DNA from: Nitrospirota bacterium
Lineage (GTDB): Bacteria; Nitrospirota; Thermodesulfovibrionia; Thermodesulfovibrionales; JdFR-88
Length of the DNA: 63,839 nt
Assembly: GCA_021813405.1 (NCBI GenBank)
Contig: JAKAKS010000023.1
Location: 1-63,839 of the forward strand
Reading direction: 5' to 3'
Shown here: piece after piece, positions 42,553-52,388 of the stretch
How positions within the stretch are numbered: the stretch's first letter is position 1
How the letters are laid out: the number at the start of each line of letters is the position of its first letter
The notes under the pieces: model-generated
What the model saw: only the letters and a program-made list of their open reading frames with translations
Databases searched by the model: none
Told to the model about the DNA's origin: nothing
Made by a program: the position numbers and the translations under genes

Positions 42553-43410
42553 AATAATAAGAGAGCGGGCTGCCTTTAAATTCATCAAGTCGTCGCTTTC
42601 TGCTTCTTTAGGGGTCTCCAGCACAACGGGAACTTCCGCAAAACCGGCAGAGGCAAGGAAACGCCTCAGCCCGGCTGAACCGATCTTTCCCTTGCCCAGG
42701 TGCTCATGCCTGTCCAGACCGGAACCGAGGGCCCCCTTGGAATCATTGAGGTGTATAAGTTTTATTTTCCCTTGCCCCAGGCGTGAACTGACCTCCTCAG
42801 CTATCGCGTCCGCCTGGCCCGGCTCTCTTATATCGTAACCGGAAGCAAAACCGTGGCAGGTGTCAAAACAGATGCCAGCAATCCCACACTCTTCCACAAT
42901 CTGCGCCAGGGCAGACAGGGAAGATGCGGCGGCCCCGGTGTCCTTCGGGCCACCTGCCTTCCCGGGCAGCCCGGCTGTATTCTCAAAAAGAAGGCCCGCC
43001 CTGAATCGTTTTTTGCCCTTGCGCCCGATGACAGACCTTATCTGCATGATAAGGCTTTCAATCCCGTCTTCGCCTGCGGACTGCGCCAGATGCAGAATGA
43101 CGTAATCGGCCCCGATTACGTCCGCCCTGGCCAGTTCCTGCCCAAGCATCCAGAGCGAACGCTCCCTTATCTCAAGATACTGGCTGGCCAGGTTGATTAG
43201 ATAGCAGGAGTGGATAAATACGGGGTCCAGCCCAAGTTTTTCCCTGGTCTTTCTAAACGCAGCCGCTTCATCCGGGGCAACATCGCTCAATGCCCACCCC
43301 CTCGGGTTATGCGAAAAGATTTGCAGCGTATCGCAGCCCAGCTCCTTTGCCCTTACCAGGGATTTATCCAGCCCCCCGGCGATTGAGGTGTGTACGCCTA
43401 ACCTTCTCAT
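42544..43410 (-). CDS. nfo: Deoxyribonuclease IV (AP endonuclease) Nfo
   Basis: 288 residues, TIM-barrel endonuclease IV: LGVHTSIAGGLDKSL, LQIFSHNPRGW, FIHSCYLINLAS, GADYVILHLAQ, LFENTAGLPGK, ICFDTCHGFASGYDI, KLIHLNDSKG, DRHEHLGKGKIG and VVLETPKE carry the trinuclear-zinc ligands. It cuts DNA at abasic sites in base excision repair. Last codons overlap the second direct repeat unit. Confidence 0.95.
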   Translation of the reverse strand: MRRLGVHTSIAGGLDKSLVRAKELGCDTLQIFSHNPRGWALSDVAPDEAAAFRKTREKLGLDPVFIHSCYLINLASQYLEIRERSLWMLGQELARADVIGADYVILHLAQSAGEDGIESLIMQIRSVIGRKGKKRFRAGLLFENTAGLPGKAGGPKDTGAAASSLSALAQIVEECGIAGICFDTCHGFASGYDIREPGQADAIAEEVSSRLGQGKIKLIHLNDSKGALGSGLDRHEHLGKGKIGSAGLRRFLASAGFAEVPVVLETPKEAESDDLMNLKAARSLIIPD

Positions 43411-43485
43411 GGTTAAATTATAAAGCAGAATACAAAACCTGAGGTTCTATTTGCTTTGCAAAAGGGGTTATTGCTAAAATCGCCT

Positions 43486-44850
43486 ATGATAACAGCGCTT
43501 CTGGTTCTGATAATTGCCCTGCTTGCCGCCGTCATCTTCCTTATATATAAATCCCGGCCCGTGCAAAAGGACGGCGCGGTTGAAAACCGGCTTGCATATA
43601 TGGAAAAGGGCATCAAGGACGATCTGGCAAGAAACATGGATGCATCGGCAAAGCAGGCCCGCGAGGCCAGAGAGGAACTGGGCAACTCCTTCAAAGGGCT
43701 TGGCGATTCAATCTTCAAGCAAATGTCCGAGACGGCACAGCTTCTAAATAGACAGCTTGAATCATTTTCAGGGCGGCTTTCCGACCTCACCCGCTCCAAC
43801 GCCGAGCAGCTTGAAAGAATGACCACCAGACAGGGCGAGCTTATACAGACAGTGGAGCAGAAGATGGAGAGTGCGAGGCAGGCCGTTGAGGCCGGGCTTA
43901 AGGCCATTCAGGCCGATACCAACCTGAAACTTGAAAAGATGCGCGAGACGGTGGATGAAAAACTCCAGACCACCCTGGAGCGCAGGCTGGGAGAGTCCTT
44001 CAAGATAGTAAGCGAGCGGCTGGAACAGGTGCATAAGGGATTGGGCGAGATGCAGAGCCTTGCAAACGACGTGGGTGACCTTAAAAAAGTGCTCTCCAAT
44101 GTGAAGACCAGGGGCATACACGGTGAAATCCAGCTTGGCAGCATCCTTGAACAACTTCTGGCCCCCGGCCAGTACGAAACCAATGTGGCCACTAAAAAAG
44201 GCTCACGCGACAACGTGGAGTTCGCCATAAAGCTGCCGGGCACGGGAAATCCGGGCATCTCTTCTGGCGGCAACGGGGCCGTTTATCTTCCGGTGGACTC
44301 CAAATTCCCGCTTGATAAATACGAAGCCCTCGTAAATGCCTACGAACACGGCGAGGCGGAAAAGATAGAGGAAGCCGGGCGCGATCTGGAGACGGCCATA
44401 AAGAAATGCGCAAAGGACATCCGGGAAAAGTACATAGACCCGCCTGGCACCACGGATTTCGGCATCATGTTCCTGCCAATAGAAGGGTTGTACGCAGAGG
44501 TAGTAAGGAGAACCGGCCTCTTTGAAACGCTCCACAGGGAATACAAGATAAGCATAACCGGGCCCACCACGCTTTCGGCCTTCTTAAACAGCCTTCAGAT
44601 GGGCTTCAGGACCCTTGCAATCGAGAAACGCTCCAGCGAGGTGTGGGAGGTGCTGGGCGTCGTGAAAAATGAGTTCGAGAGATTCGGCGACGTGCTGATG
44701 AAGACCCAGACAAACCTTTCCAGAACAAGTGACGAGCTTGAAAAACTTGTTGGCGTAAGGACAAGGCAGATACAGCGCGCCTTAAAAACGGTGCAGCAGC
44801 TTCCTGCCGGCACTTACAAAGCCGGCCTGCCGGATGAGGAGGCAAGCTGA
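43486..44850 (+). CDS. rmuC: RmuC-family DNA recombination protein
   Basis: From the ATG at 43486 (MITALLVLIIALLAAVIFLIY) the protein has 454 residues: an N-terminal membrane anchor, a long coiled coil (about 40-190), and the RmuC domain with ARGIHGEIQLG-type TRGIHGEIQLGSILEQLL, VYLPVDSKFPLDKYEAL and FGIMFLPIEGLYAEV. RmuC limits recombination at inverted repeats and contains a nuclease-like fold. A TTG 30 nt upstream is possible but lacks support. It is followed after one base by the methyltransferase gene, whose SD lies in the rmuC end. Confidence 0.9.
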   Translation: MITALLVLIIALLAAVIFLIYKSRPVQKDGAVENRLAYMEKGIKDDLARNMDASAKQAREAREELGNSFKGLGDSIFKQMSETAQLLNRQLESFSGRLSDLTRSNAEQLERMTTRQGELIQTVEQKMESARQAVEAGLKAIQADTNLKLEKMRETVDEKLQTTLERRLGESFKIVSERLEQVHKGLGEMQSLANDVGDLKKVLSNVKTRGIHGEIQLGSILEQLLAPGQYETNVATKKGSRDNVEFAIKLPGTGNPGISSGGNGAVYLPVDSKFPLDKYEALVNAYEHGEAEKIEEAGRDLETAIKKCAKDIREKYIDPPGTTDFGIMFLPIEGLYAEVVRRTGLFETLHREYKISITGPTTLSAFLNSLQMGFRTLAIEKRSSEVWEVLGVVKNEFERFGDVLMKTQTNLSRTSDELEKLVGVRTRQIQRALKTVQQLPAGTYKAGLPDEEAS

Positions 44851-44851
44851 G

Positions 44852-45832
44852 ATGGACCCGATGAAAAAAGCCGCAGAACTGAGGAAATTCTGGCACGGCT
44901 TCTGGCCCTCAAGGATGCTTATAACCGCAAACAACCTTGGCGTTTTCGAGGCCACCAAACAGAAAAGGGATTCTTCAGAGATCGCCCGCAAGCTGAAAAC
45001 CGATCCCCGTGGCACAGAGATACTGCTGGACGCGCTGGCCGGGCTTGGGCTTTTAAAAAAATCGCGCGGGCCATATGCAAATACCTATGTAAACACCAGG
45101 GACACATCAGTCTTCCTATGCCGCGGCTCCGCCTATTACCAGGGCGACATCCTCCGGCACGCGGAAAATATCTGGCAGAGCTGGTCCAACCTGGACCGTG
45201 TGGTGAAAACCGGGCAGAAAGCGCCCAGCAGACAGATGGATTTCGATTTCGAGGCGTTCATACTTGGCATGCACAACATAGCCGTCTTGAAGGCCGGGCC
45301 CGTTTTAAAAGCAGTGGGGCTGAAAGGGGTTAAAAGCGCGCTTGATCTAGGCGGCGGCCCAGGCACCTATGCAATGGAGATGATGAGGGGCGGGGTAAAT
45401 AATGTTACGCTGTTCGACGCACCGCAGACCGTCAAAATAGCCTCCCGGTTCATAAAAAAGTCCGGCGTAGGCGGGGTGAAATTTCTAAAGGGCGATTTTC
45501 TCAAGGATGATATCGGGCGCGGCTATGACATGGTATTCATGAGCAATATCCTGCACTCCCATTCTGCCGAGGACTGCGTCCTGCTTGCCAAAAAAGTAAA
45601 AGCGTCGCTTAACCCGGGCGGGCGGGCGGTTATACACGGCTTCAACCTGGAGGAAAACAGGACGACACCCGTTTCCTCGGCTTTGTTTTCCATTAACATG
45701 CTTGTAAATAACGCCGGGCGCTGCTATACCTACTCCGAATACAAATCTTTTCTGAAAAATGCCGGGCTAAACCGGATAAAAAAGACTGTGCTCGTGGATT
45801 CAATTATCGTCCAGGGCCGTTTCCTTGGCTGA
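44852..45832 (+). CDS. SAM-dependent methyltransferase (O-methyltransferase-like, winged-helix dimerisation domain)
   Basis: 326 residues. An N-terminal winged-helix dimerisation domain (about 10-80, TANNLGVFEATKQK, ILLDALAGLGLLKK) and a class I methyltransferase with SALDLGGGPGTYAMEM (motif I), VTLFDAPQTVKIA, GDFLKDDIGRGYDMVFMSNILHS and LNPGGRAVIHGF. This is the plan of acetylserotonin/hydroxyneurosporene-type O-methyltransferases. Substrate unknown. Start chosen at 44852 because GAGGAGG lies upstream and the rmuC stop ends at 44850. Overlaps the yggU start by 8 nt. Confidence 0.85.
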   Translation: MDPMKKAAELRKFWHGFWPSRMLITANNLGVFEATKQKRDSSEIARKLKTDPRGTEILLDALAGLGLLKKSRGPYANTYVNTRDTSVFLCRGSAYYQGDILRHAENIWQSWSNLDRVVKTGQKAPSRQMDFDFEAFILGMHNIAVLKAGPVLKAVGLKGVKSALDLGGGPGTYAMEMMRGGVNNVTLFDAPQTVKIASRFIKKSGVGGVKFLKGDFLKDDIGRGYDMVFMSNILHSHSAEDCVLLAKKVKASLNPGGRAVIHGFNLEENRTTPVSSALFSINMLVNNAGRCYTYSEYKSFLKNAGLNRIKKTVLVDSIIVQGRFLG

Positions 45833-46115
45833 CCCATCGTACATCAAAACATACCGGAATACGGCGCGCGGCATAGAATTAAATATCAAGGTATATCCCC
45901 GCTCCGCCAAACGGGGCATAGCGGGGATATACGGGGACGCCCTCAAGGTAAAGCTCACTTCCGCCCCGGTGGAAGGCAAGGCAAACGAGGAACTGGTGGA
46001 GCTTCTTTCGGACTTCCTCAAGGTAAAGAAATCCGATATAAGGATACTCAGGGGCGGCACTTCCAAGCGCAAGGTGGTTGAAATAACAGGGCTGAAGGAA
46101 TTAAAGCTTCCATAA
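45825..46115 (+). CDS. DUF167 protein, YggU family
   Basis: 96 residues with IELNIKVYPRSAKRGIAGIYGDALKVKLTS (shown here split as family strands), APVEGKANEELVELLSDFL, and ILRGGTSKRKVVEI, all hallmarks of DUF167. The frame starts at TTG inside the methyltransferase 3' end, so translation is coupled. The role of this small conserved protein is not known. Confidence 0.87.
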   Translation: MADPSYIKTYRNTARGIELNIKVYPRSAKRGIAGIYGDALKVKLTSAPVEGKANEELVELLSDFLKVKKSDIRILRGGTSKRKVVEITGLKELKLP

Positions 46116-46194
46116 CTTGCGCAGTAAATTTAATATACTATACGAATAAAGAAACGGCAGGGGCAACGGCCTGTCATTACCTCAGGAGGAGCTG

Positions 46195-46692
46195 ATGGCT
46201 GACGAGCATTCTTTTGATATCGTGTGCGAAGTGGATATGCAGGAAGTGACCAATGCCGTGAACCAGGCCGTAAAGGAGATCGGCCAGCGGTTCGATTTCA
46301 AGGGCAGCAAGAGCTCCATTGATTTTGATAAGGGCAAAGGCGCTATAACGCTTATATCTGATGATGAGCAGAAGCTCAAGAGCGTTATAGACATCCTCCA
46401 GTCCAAGCTGATAAAGCGCGGCGTGGCAATAAAAGCGCTCAGCTACGGCAAGCTGGAGCAGGCCGCCGGCAATACCGTGCGGCAGGTGGTTACGCTTCAG
46501 CAGGGCGTGCCTCAGGAAAAGGCAAAAGAAATCGTCAAAGTGATAAAGGACATGAAGCTGAAAGTCAGCCCCGAAATCCAGAAGGACCAGGTGCGCGTCA
46601 AAGGCAAAAAGATAGATGACCTTCAGGCCATAATGTCGCACCTGAAGGAAATGGATTTCGGCATCCATCTGCAATTTTCCAATTACCGGTAG
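46195..46692 (+). CDS. yajQ: YajQ-family (UPF0234) nucleotide-binding protein
   Basis: 165 residues: [35 protein letters not shown], the middle [16 protein letters not shown] and the closing [15 protein letters not shown] are family signatures. Members bind nucleotides, and one in Xanthomonas binds cyclic di-GMP to affect transcription; here the ligand is unproven. A strong AGGAGGAG ribosome site precedes the ATG. A GC-rich terminator follows at 46708. Confidence 0.93.
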   Translation: MADEHSFDIVCEVDMQEVTNAVNQAVKEIGQRFDFKGSKSSIDFDKGKGAITLISDDEQKLKSVIDILQSKLIKRGVAIKALSYGKLEQAAGNTVRQVVTLQQGVPQEKAKEIVKVIKDMKLKVSPEIQKDQVRVKGKKIDDLQAIMSHLKEMDFGIHLQFSNYR

Positions 46693-46701
46693 CGCAGCCC
46701 T

Positions 46702-47058
46702 TTAGATAAAAGGGGGCGGCCGCTTGCCCCCTTTTATAATGTTCAATCCGAAATCTGCAAGAAACAGCCAACCTGCAGGAGTCCGTTTCTTAACAAAGTT
46801 GCTATTTAAGCGCGCCAGGTATTCTTCAACATTTTTTTTGGAGGCAAGAGCCGGTAATCCGGCGGCGATGCCTTCCAGAACAGTCAACCCAAATCCTTCA
46901 TATCGTGATGGATGCACAAGCAGGTCGTAATTGCACAAATTTTCATAAATCCGGGCTCTATTCATTGGGCCAAGAAAACTGCGGAACTCCTCGGCATCGA
47001 GCCGGGCAGCCAATATCAGGAATTGCGGATTTAAGTCCTCCAGAAAGGCTGGCGCCAA
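46702..47058 (-). pseudogene. Remnant of a family 1-type glycosyltransferase
   Basis: Only the central C-terminal-domain part is left: ARIYENLCNYDLLVHPSRYEGF, GLTVLEGIAAGLPALAS (the E-x7-E nucleotide-sugar motif region). The first ~250 residues are missing, and the last ~20 codons read through the yajQ terminator, so the end is not genuine. Upstream sequence shows no continuation in other frames that I could recognise. A decayed gene. Confidence 0.75.
46708..46737. terminator. Strong bidirectional terminator after yajQ
   Basis: AAAAGGGGGC (46708-46717) pairs perfectly with GCCCCCTTTT (46726-46735), giving a 10-bp stem with flanking A- and T-runs in both directions. Confidence 0.85.
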
Positions 47059-47202
47059 CCCACCCCAGCCTTGTTTAAGAAGACAGGAATGATTCTATCT
47101 AAAATGAGAGCTGTTGCAGGGAAAGGCAGGGGGGCTCACGTACCATCAAAGTGTTGCCGGTGCAGAATCAGCATGGGCCATGGCTTATCAAAAGAGATTT
47201 AA

Positions 47203-47247
47203 CCCCCTCCCAAAAAGGGAGGGGGATTACCCCGCCCTTTTTGGGAG
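47203..47247. repeat. Twin hairpin sequence
   Basis: CCCCCTCCC-AAAAA-GGGAGGGGG (47203-47225) is a perfect 9-bp hairpin, followed at once by CCGCCC-TTTTT-GGGAGG of nearly the same design with the loop complemented. It lies 28 nt before the 3' end of the H1-like/zinc protein gene. It may be a terminator pair or part of a dispersed repeat. Confidence 0.5.
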
Positions 47248-47274
47248 GGAAGATGTATATTTATGGTTATGCCG

Positions 47275-47565
47275 CTAGCTGGTTTTTGTCATCGGCTCGT
47301 TGCAGCAGATGATCTCGGTTGTTTCCACACAGCCGCACTCTTCATCCACGGTAACGGCCAGCCCGCAAACCTCGCATTCAAACCTGTCACCGCCGCTGAC
47401 TTCCATGGTCTTTTTTGCAGCCGTCTTCTTTACCGCCTTTTTCGGGGCCGTCTTCTTAGCGGCGGTTTTCTTTTTGGCCGCTGTTTTTACCGCGGTCTTT
47501 TTTACAGCCTTGCCAGCCGGTTTGGCCGCACTTTTTTTCGCTGCCGGTTTTGTTGCCTTCGCCAT
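47275..47565 (-). CDS. H1-like lysine-rich tail fused to a C-terminal cysteine-rich ribbon
   Basis: From the ATG at 47565 (MAKATKPAAKK) the protein has 96 residues. Residues 1-57 are AKK/AAKK repeats as in histone H1 tails. The last ~35 form a small cysteine motif: FECEVCGLAV, then EECGCVETTE and IICCNEPM, i.e. CxxC, CxC and CC. The CxxC...CC pattern recalls desulforedoxin/rubredoxin-like iron or zinc knots. A DNA-binding tail with a metal-binding head is therefore likely; its role is unknown. An SD-like AAGGGGG lies 5' of the ATG. Confidence 0.75.
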   Translation of the reverse strand: MAKATKPAAKKSAAKPAGKAVKKTAVKTAAKKKTAAKKTAPKKAVKKTAAKKTMEVSGGDRFECEVCGLAVTVDEECGCVETTEIICCNEPMTKTS

Positions 47566-47677
47566 TTTTTCCCCCTTAGGTTTCCTCCGCTTAAAAGCGG
47601 TCAAATTATTGAGAGTATATAGGAAAACGGACTGCACCGCAAATGTTAGCGGCAGGCCGGGTTTGTTGATTTTTTAA

Positions 47678-47706
47678 TGCACAGATGATACCGTTTTAAA
47701 TATAAT
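47678..47706 (+). promoter_or_regulatory. Candidate promoter of the nuo operon
   Basis: TATAAT at 47701-47706 with TGCACA at 47678-47683 (four of six matches to TTGACA) and a 17-nt spacer, about 100 nt before the nuoA GTG. Sequence match only. Confidence 0.35.
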
Positions 47707-47803
47707 TTATTACGGTTTTTTGTTCGGGGACGCAGGCGAAACCGGTAATTCTTCATCAAGACTTCAAGGGCGCAGCCAGAAAGAGTGCCACGGAGAGGAT
47801 ATT

Positions 47804-48199
47804 GTGGATGGAAATGTAAATACGCTGCTGTGGCCGATAATCGTCTATTCGGGCGCAGTGCTGCTTCTTGCGGCCAGCCTGCTTGTAATCTCCTACTTCC
47901 TGGGCCAGAGGCATGAGGAGAGGGCCACGGGGCTGCCGTATGAGTCCGGCATATTTGCGACCGGCTCGGCCCGGGTGCGGTTTGACATTAAATTCTATCT
48001 GCCCGCGATATTCTTTGTGATATTCGACCTGGAGGCTGTATTCATCTTTGCCTGGGCCGTGGCCATCAGGCAGACAGGATGGGCAGGGTACATGGAGGTG
48101 CTTGTATTTGTGCTGGTGCTTCTGGCGGCACTGGCATATATATGGAAAATAGGCGCGCTGGACTGGCGAACCAAACCGTCCCGCAAGGGGGCGCGATGA
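47804..48199 (+). CDS. nuoA: NADH-quinone oxidoreductase subunit A
   Basis: 131 residues starting at GTG 47804, preceded by GAGAGG. Three membrane helices (about 9-32, 68-90, 96-116) and the conserved loop [23 protein letters not shown]-type segment, including the E-S-G of the quinone-site region. NuoA is a small membrane subunit next to NuoH at the quinone channel. The longer open frame upstream carries no conserved residues. ATGA overlap with nuoB. First gene of a 13-gene operon. Confidence 0.93.
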   Translation: MDGNVNTLLWPIIVYSGAVLLLAASLLVISYFLGQRHEERATGLPYESGIFATGSARVRFDIKFYLPAIFFVIFDLEAVFIFAWAVAIRQTGWAGYMEVLVFVLVLLAALAYIWKIGALDWRTKPSRKGAR

Positions 48200-48831
48200 A
48201 TTACAGGCTGAGAAAACCGGAGCATCATTCCCTGGGCGACGGCGACGGCTACACAGAGGACGCCGTGCGCAAAAACGTGGTGCTTACCCGGCTGGAGGAC
48301 ATGGTGGCCTGGAGCAGAAAAAACTCCGTATGGCCCTTCAACTTCGGCCTTTCCTGCTGTTTTATAGAGTTTGCAACAAGCATCACAAGCAAATACGACC
48401 TTGCGCGGTTCGGGTCGGAGGTGATACGCGGCACCCCGCGCGAGGCGGACCTTATAATTATCGCCGGCACCGTGTTTAAAAAAATGGCCCCCATTGTCAA
48501 ATGGCTGTACCAGCAGATGATGGAGCCAAGATGGGTAATATCGATGGGCTCCTGCGCCAACTCCGGCGGAATGTATGACATTTACAGCGTGGTGCAGGGA
48601 GTGGACCAGTTTTTGCCGGTGGACGTTTACGTGCCCGGCTGCCCGCCCAGGCCGGAGGCGTTTCTGGAGGGCCTGATGCTCCTTCAGGACCAGATAGGCA
48701 AGGAGCGCAGACCGCTTAGCTGGGTGGTGGGCCCGCAGGCCACACAGAAACCCGTGATGCCTTGCATGAGAGATTTAAAAAGGCAAGCCAGGCAGGCGGC
48801 GAAGGATTTGCCAACGCCAGATAAGATATGA
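48196..48831 (+). CDS. nuoB: NADH-quinone oxidoreductase subunit B
   Basis: 211 residues from the ATG at 48196. The ligands of the terminal cluster N2 are present: tandem Cys in [10 protein letters not shown], Cys in [10 protein letters not shown] and Cys in [10 protein letters not shown]. NuoB passes electrons to quinone at the junction with NuoD. The C-terminal ~40 residues are a charged extension ([11 protein letters not shown]...). Overlaps nuoA and nuoCD by 4 nt each. Confidence 0.95.
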   Translation: MNYRLRKPEHHSLGDGDGYTEDAVRKNVVLTRLEDMVAWSRKNSVWPFNFGLSCCFIEFATSITSKYDLARFGSEVIRGTPREADLIIIAGTVFKKMAPIVKWLYQQMMEPRWVISMGSCANSGGMYDIYSVVQGVDQFLPVDVYVPGCPPRPEAFLEGLMLLQDQIGKERRPLSWVVGPQATQKPVMPCMRDLKRQARQAAKDLPTPDKI

Positions 48832-50624
48832 GCTTTCAAGAGACCCCTGCACAAGCCGCGGGTGGCACGGCCGCGGACAATACAGCAATAAGCGAGCTTG
48901 CCCAGGTTTTCAAGGACGCCGTTATCGGCCCTGAGCATACAAAGGACGGCGTGCCAACCGTGTGGATAAATCCGGACCGGGCCAAAGAGGTGCTTGCATA
49001 CCTGAAAAACCAAAGTTCAAGACGTTTCAGCATGCTTTACGATCTTACAGCGATAGACGAGAGGGTAAGGCAGCACGGGCCGGCCTTTCAGGAGCAGACC
49101 GGCGGCGATTACACCGTTGTTTATCACTTGCTTTCTTATGAGGCAAATGAAGACATCCGGATAAAAGTCCCGCTTTCCGGAGAGTCCCCGGCCGCAAGCA
49201 GCATAACGGACATCTGGCCCGCAGCCAACTGGTATGAGCGTGAGGTGTGGGACATGTTTGGAATCGGGTTTACGGGCCACCCTTTTTTAAAACGCATACT
49301 CATGCCGCACGACTGGCAGGGCCACCCTTTAAGAAAAGACCACCCGGCAAGGGCCACCGAAATGGGCCCATTCAGCATGCCGGATGCCAAAGAGGTGCAG
49401 ATTGAACATGAGATCCAGTTCCGCCCGGACCAATGGGGGATTACGCCCAAAAAGGCAGACACCGACTTCATGTTTCTTAATCTGGGGCCGCACCATCCGG
49501 GCACACATGGCGTGCTGCGTATAGTGCTGGAACTGGACGGGGAAGAGATAGTGGATTGCGTGGTGGACATAGGCTATCACCACCGCGGGGCCGAGAAGAT
49601 GGGCGAACGGCAGTCCTGGCATACATTCATCCCCTATACAGACCGGATTGATTATTTAAGCGGGGTAATGAACAACCTTGCCTATCTTCTGTCCGTAGAG
49701 AAACTGGCGGGCATTGAGGTGCCGGACAGGGCCAAGGTAATAAGGATAATGATGACCGAGCTGTTCCGGATAGCAAGCCACCTGGTATGGTATGGCACCT
49801 TCGCGCAAGACCTGGGCGCGCTTTCTCCCGTCTTTTACACCTTTACGGACAGGGAGATGGCATACCGTGTAATCGAGGCGGTCTGCGGAGGGCGCATGCA
49901 CCCTGAATGGTTCCGCATAGGCGGAGTTGCGCAGGACCTGCCGCAGGGCTGGCAGACGCTTATAAAGGACTTTCTGGATTACATGCCGAAAAGGCTTAAG
50001 GAATATGACGTGCTGGTAATGAAAAACCCTATATTCAAGGCCCGCACAAAGGGCATCGGCAAGTTGACGCCGGAGGAGGCCATAGACTGGGGGATTACCG
50101 GGCCCAACCTGAGGGCGTGCGGCTTTGAATGGGACTTCAGGAAAAAAAGGCCGTATTCGGGGATAGAGCACTTTGAATTCGAGATACCCACCGCTGCGGA
50201 CGGTGATTGCTGGAGCCGCGCGGCCGTGCGCGTGGAGGAGATAAAGCAGAGCATGAGGATTATAAGGCAGTGCATGGACAACATGCCTGAAGGGCCGTAC
50301 AAATCCGGCCATCCTCTTGCCACCCCGCCAATAAAAAAACACACCATGCACGATATTGAGACGCTGATAGACCATTTTTTAAATGTAAGCTGGGGGCCGC
50401 CCATCCCTCCCGGTGAGGCCGCAATAGGCATAGAAGCGGCAAAGGGCAACAACACTTATTATCTTGTAAGCGACGGCGGCACTACGGCCTACCGCACAAG
50501 GATAAGGACGCCATCTTTCCCACACATCCAGGCGCTGCCGATGATGAGCCGGGGGCTGATGATACCGGACCTGATAGCAATATTGGGGAGCGTGGATTTC
50601 ATACTTGCCGATCTTGACAGGTAA
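48828..50624 (+). CDS. nuoCD: NADH-quinone oxidoreductase fused subunits C and D
   Basis: 598 residues. The first ~190 are NuoC (30 kDa) with [29 protein letters not shown]-type blocks ([19 protein letters not shown]); a short linker with [21 protein letters not shown] begins NuoD (49 kDa), which continues with [14 protein letters not shown] and the C-terminal [11 protein letters not shown]. The fused form is as in E. coli. NuoD lines the quinone cavity. Confidence 0.95.
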   Translation: MSFQETPAQAAGGTAADNTAISELAQVFKDAVIGPEHTKDGVPTVWINPDRAKEVLAYLKNQSSRRFSMLYDLTAIDERVRQHGPAFQEQTGGDYTVVYHLLSYEANEDIRIKVPLSGESPAASSITDIWPAANWYEREVWDMFGIGFTGHPFLKRILMPHDWQGHPLRKDHPARATEMGPFSMPDAKEVQIEHEIQFRPDQWGITPKKADTDFMFLNLGPHHPGTHGVLRIVLELDGEEIVDCVVDIGYHHRGAEKMGERQSWHTFIPYTDRIDYLSGVMNNLAYLLSVEKLAGIEVPDRAKVIRIMMTELFRIASHLVWYGTFAQDLGALSPVFYTFTDREMAYRVIEAVCGGRMHPEWFRIGGVAQDLPQGWQTLIKDFLDYMPKRLKEYDVLVMKNPIFKARTKGIGKLTPEEAIDWGITGPNLRACGFEWDFRKKRPYSGIEHFEFEIPTAADGDCWSRAAVRVEEIKQSMRIIRQCMDNMPEGPYKSGHPLATPPIKKHTMHDIETLIDHFLNVSWGPPIPPGEAAIGIEAAKGNNTYYLVSDGGTTAYRTRIRTPSFPHIQALPMMSRGLMIPDLIAILGSVDFILADLDR

Positions 50625-50630
50625 ATATAT

Positions 50631-51095
50631 ATGCTTACACCTTCCGAGATAGAAGAGATAAAGCACGAAGTGGAGCGCGCCGGGCGCGGGCTGAACGCGT
50701 CTGTGGAAGCACTCAAGATAGTGCAGCGCCAAAGGAGATGGGTGCCGGATGAGGAGCTTGAAGAAGTTTCAAAACTCCTTGGCGTCACCACGCATGAGCT
50801 GGACGCCGTGGCAACGTTTTATTCGTTCATATTCAGAAGGCCGGTAGGGAAAAACCTTATCCTTGTATGCGACGGGCCCGCCTGCTGGATGTTAAACGGA
50901 CATATGCTGGCGGAAACGATAAAAGCCGAACTTGGGATTGGGCTGGGCGAGACTACAAAAGATGGTGAATTCACGTTTCTGCCCATATCCTGCATCGGGC
51001 TTTGCGACAAGGCCCCCGCAATGATGATTAATGATGACGTTTACGGCGGCCTTACGCCGGAGAAGGTTAGAGAGGCCCTGAAGAAATACAGATGA
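50631..51095 (+). CDS. nuoE: NADH-quinone oxidoreductase subunit E
   Basis: 154 residues, thioredoxin-like 24-kDa subunit. The [2Fe-2S] cluster N1a ligands are CDGPACW and CIGLCD. N-terminal helices include VPDEELEEVSKLLGV and TFYSFIFRRPVG. It forms the NADH dehydrogenase tip with NuoF. Overlaps nuoF by 4 nt. Confidence 0.95.
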   Translation: MLTPSEIEEIKHEVERAGRGLNASVEALKIVQRQRRWVPDEELEEVSKLLGVTTHELDAVATFYSFIFRRPVGKNLILVCDGPACWMLNGHMLAETIKAELGIGLGETTKDGEFTFLPISCIGLCDKAPAMMINDDVYGGLTPEKVREALKKYR

Positions 51096-52384
51096 GCGCT
51101 AAAGACCCTCAGGCATATCCGCTTACGGCTGGAATGGAAATGAACGGCAAGGCCGTGGGACTGCAAAAGTACGAGGCTTTGGGCGGTTACGAGGGGGCAA
51201 AGAAGGCGCTCTTGCAGATGGGCCCGGCCCAGGTGATGCAGGAGGTAAAAGACTCCAACCTGAGGGGGCGGGGCGGGGCGGGATTTCCCACCGGGCAGAA
51301 ATGGAGTTTTGTACCGATGGGGGAAAACGCGCCCAATACCAGATACCTGGTTGTAAACGCAGACGAGATGGAGCCGGGGGCATTCAAGGACAAGTTCCTC
51401 CTGGAAGGCAATCCGCACCAGTTGATAGAGGGAATGGTCATAAGCTCATACGCCATAGGGGCAAGCGTTTCCTATGTATTTTTGCGCTGGGCCTATAAAG
51501 AGGCGGCAAAAAGGATTGAACAGGCCATATCGGAAGCGCACTCCAAAGGATACCTGGGCAAAAACATCTTCGGATCCGGGTTTGATCATGAGGTGCGCCT
51601 GCATACAAGCGCGGGCCGTTATATCTGCGGAGAGGAAACGGCCCTTCTAACGGCGCTGGAGGGGAAACGCGGAATCCCAAGGGCAAAACCGCCCTTCCCG
51701 CAAATATGCGGCTTATGGGGAAAACCCACCGTGGTAAATAATGTGGAGACCATGGCCAATGTGCCCCATATCATACGAAACGGCGCAAAGTGGTTTAAGG
51801 AAATCAGCCGCAGCTCCGACGGAGGCACAAAGATTTACGGCGCAAGCGGGCGGGTAAACAGGCCGGGGGCATGGGAACTGCCCATGGGCACGCCTTTAAG
51901 AGAACTATTGGAAATTCATGCGGGTGGGATGAAAGATGGGTATAAGCTGAAAGGGATAATGCCCGGCGGTGCCTCCACGGAGTTCATGCTGGAAGAGCAC
52001 CTGGACACTCCCATGGACTTCGATTCCGTGCCGAAGGCGGGCAGCAGGCTTGGCACCGGCACCCTGATGGTTATGGACCACAAGACCTGCCCGGTTGGCC
52101 TGGTGCTCAATATCATGGAATTCTTCGCGCGCGAGTCCTGCGGCTGGTGCACCCCGTGCCGTGAGGGCCTGCCCTGGCTAACCGGCATCCTGAGGAAGGT
52201 TGAACACGGAGACGGCAACCCGGAGGACCTGGAGATACTTAATGAACATATACCCCTTTTAGGCATGGGGCGCACATTCTGCGCGTTGGCCCCAGGGGCC
52301 ATTGAGCCGCTTCAAAGCGCTCTTAAGTATTACAAACAGGATTTTGAAGCGCATATTGAAAAAAAGACATGTCCGTACAAGTGA
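51092..52384 (+). CDS. nuoF: NADH-quinone oxidoreductase subunit F
   Basis: 430 residues, NADH- and FMN-binding 51-kDa subunit: glycine-rich LRGRGGAGFPTGQKW, GAGAYICGEETAL-type ICGEETALL, and the N3 cluster ligands CGWCTPCREG plus a distal Cys in GRTFCALAPGA. It accepts hydride from NADH and passes electrons to the FeS chain in NuoE/NuoG. Confidence 0.96.
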   Translation: MSAKDPQAYPLTAGMEMNGKAVGLQKYEALGGYEGAKKALLQMGPAQVMQEVKDSNLRGRGGAGFPTGQKWSFVPMGENAPNTRYLVVNADEMEPGAFKDKFLLEGNPHQLIEGMVISSYAIGASVSYVFLRWAYKEAAKRIEQAISEAHSKGYLGKNIFGSGFDHEVRLHTSAGRYICGEETALLTALEGKRGIPRAKPPFPQICGLWGKPTVVNNVETMANVPHIIRNGAKWFKEISRSSDGGTKIYGASGRVNRPGAWELPMGTPLRELLEIHAGGMKDGYKLKGIMPGGASTEFMLEEHLDTPMDFDSVPKAGSRLGTGTLMVMDHKTCPVGLVLNIMEFFARESCGWCTPCREGLPWLTGILRKVEHGDGNPEDLEILNEHIPLLGMGRTFCALAPGAIEPLQSALKYYKQDFEAHIEKKTCPYK

Positions 52385-52388
52385 ACAC

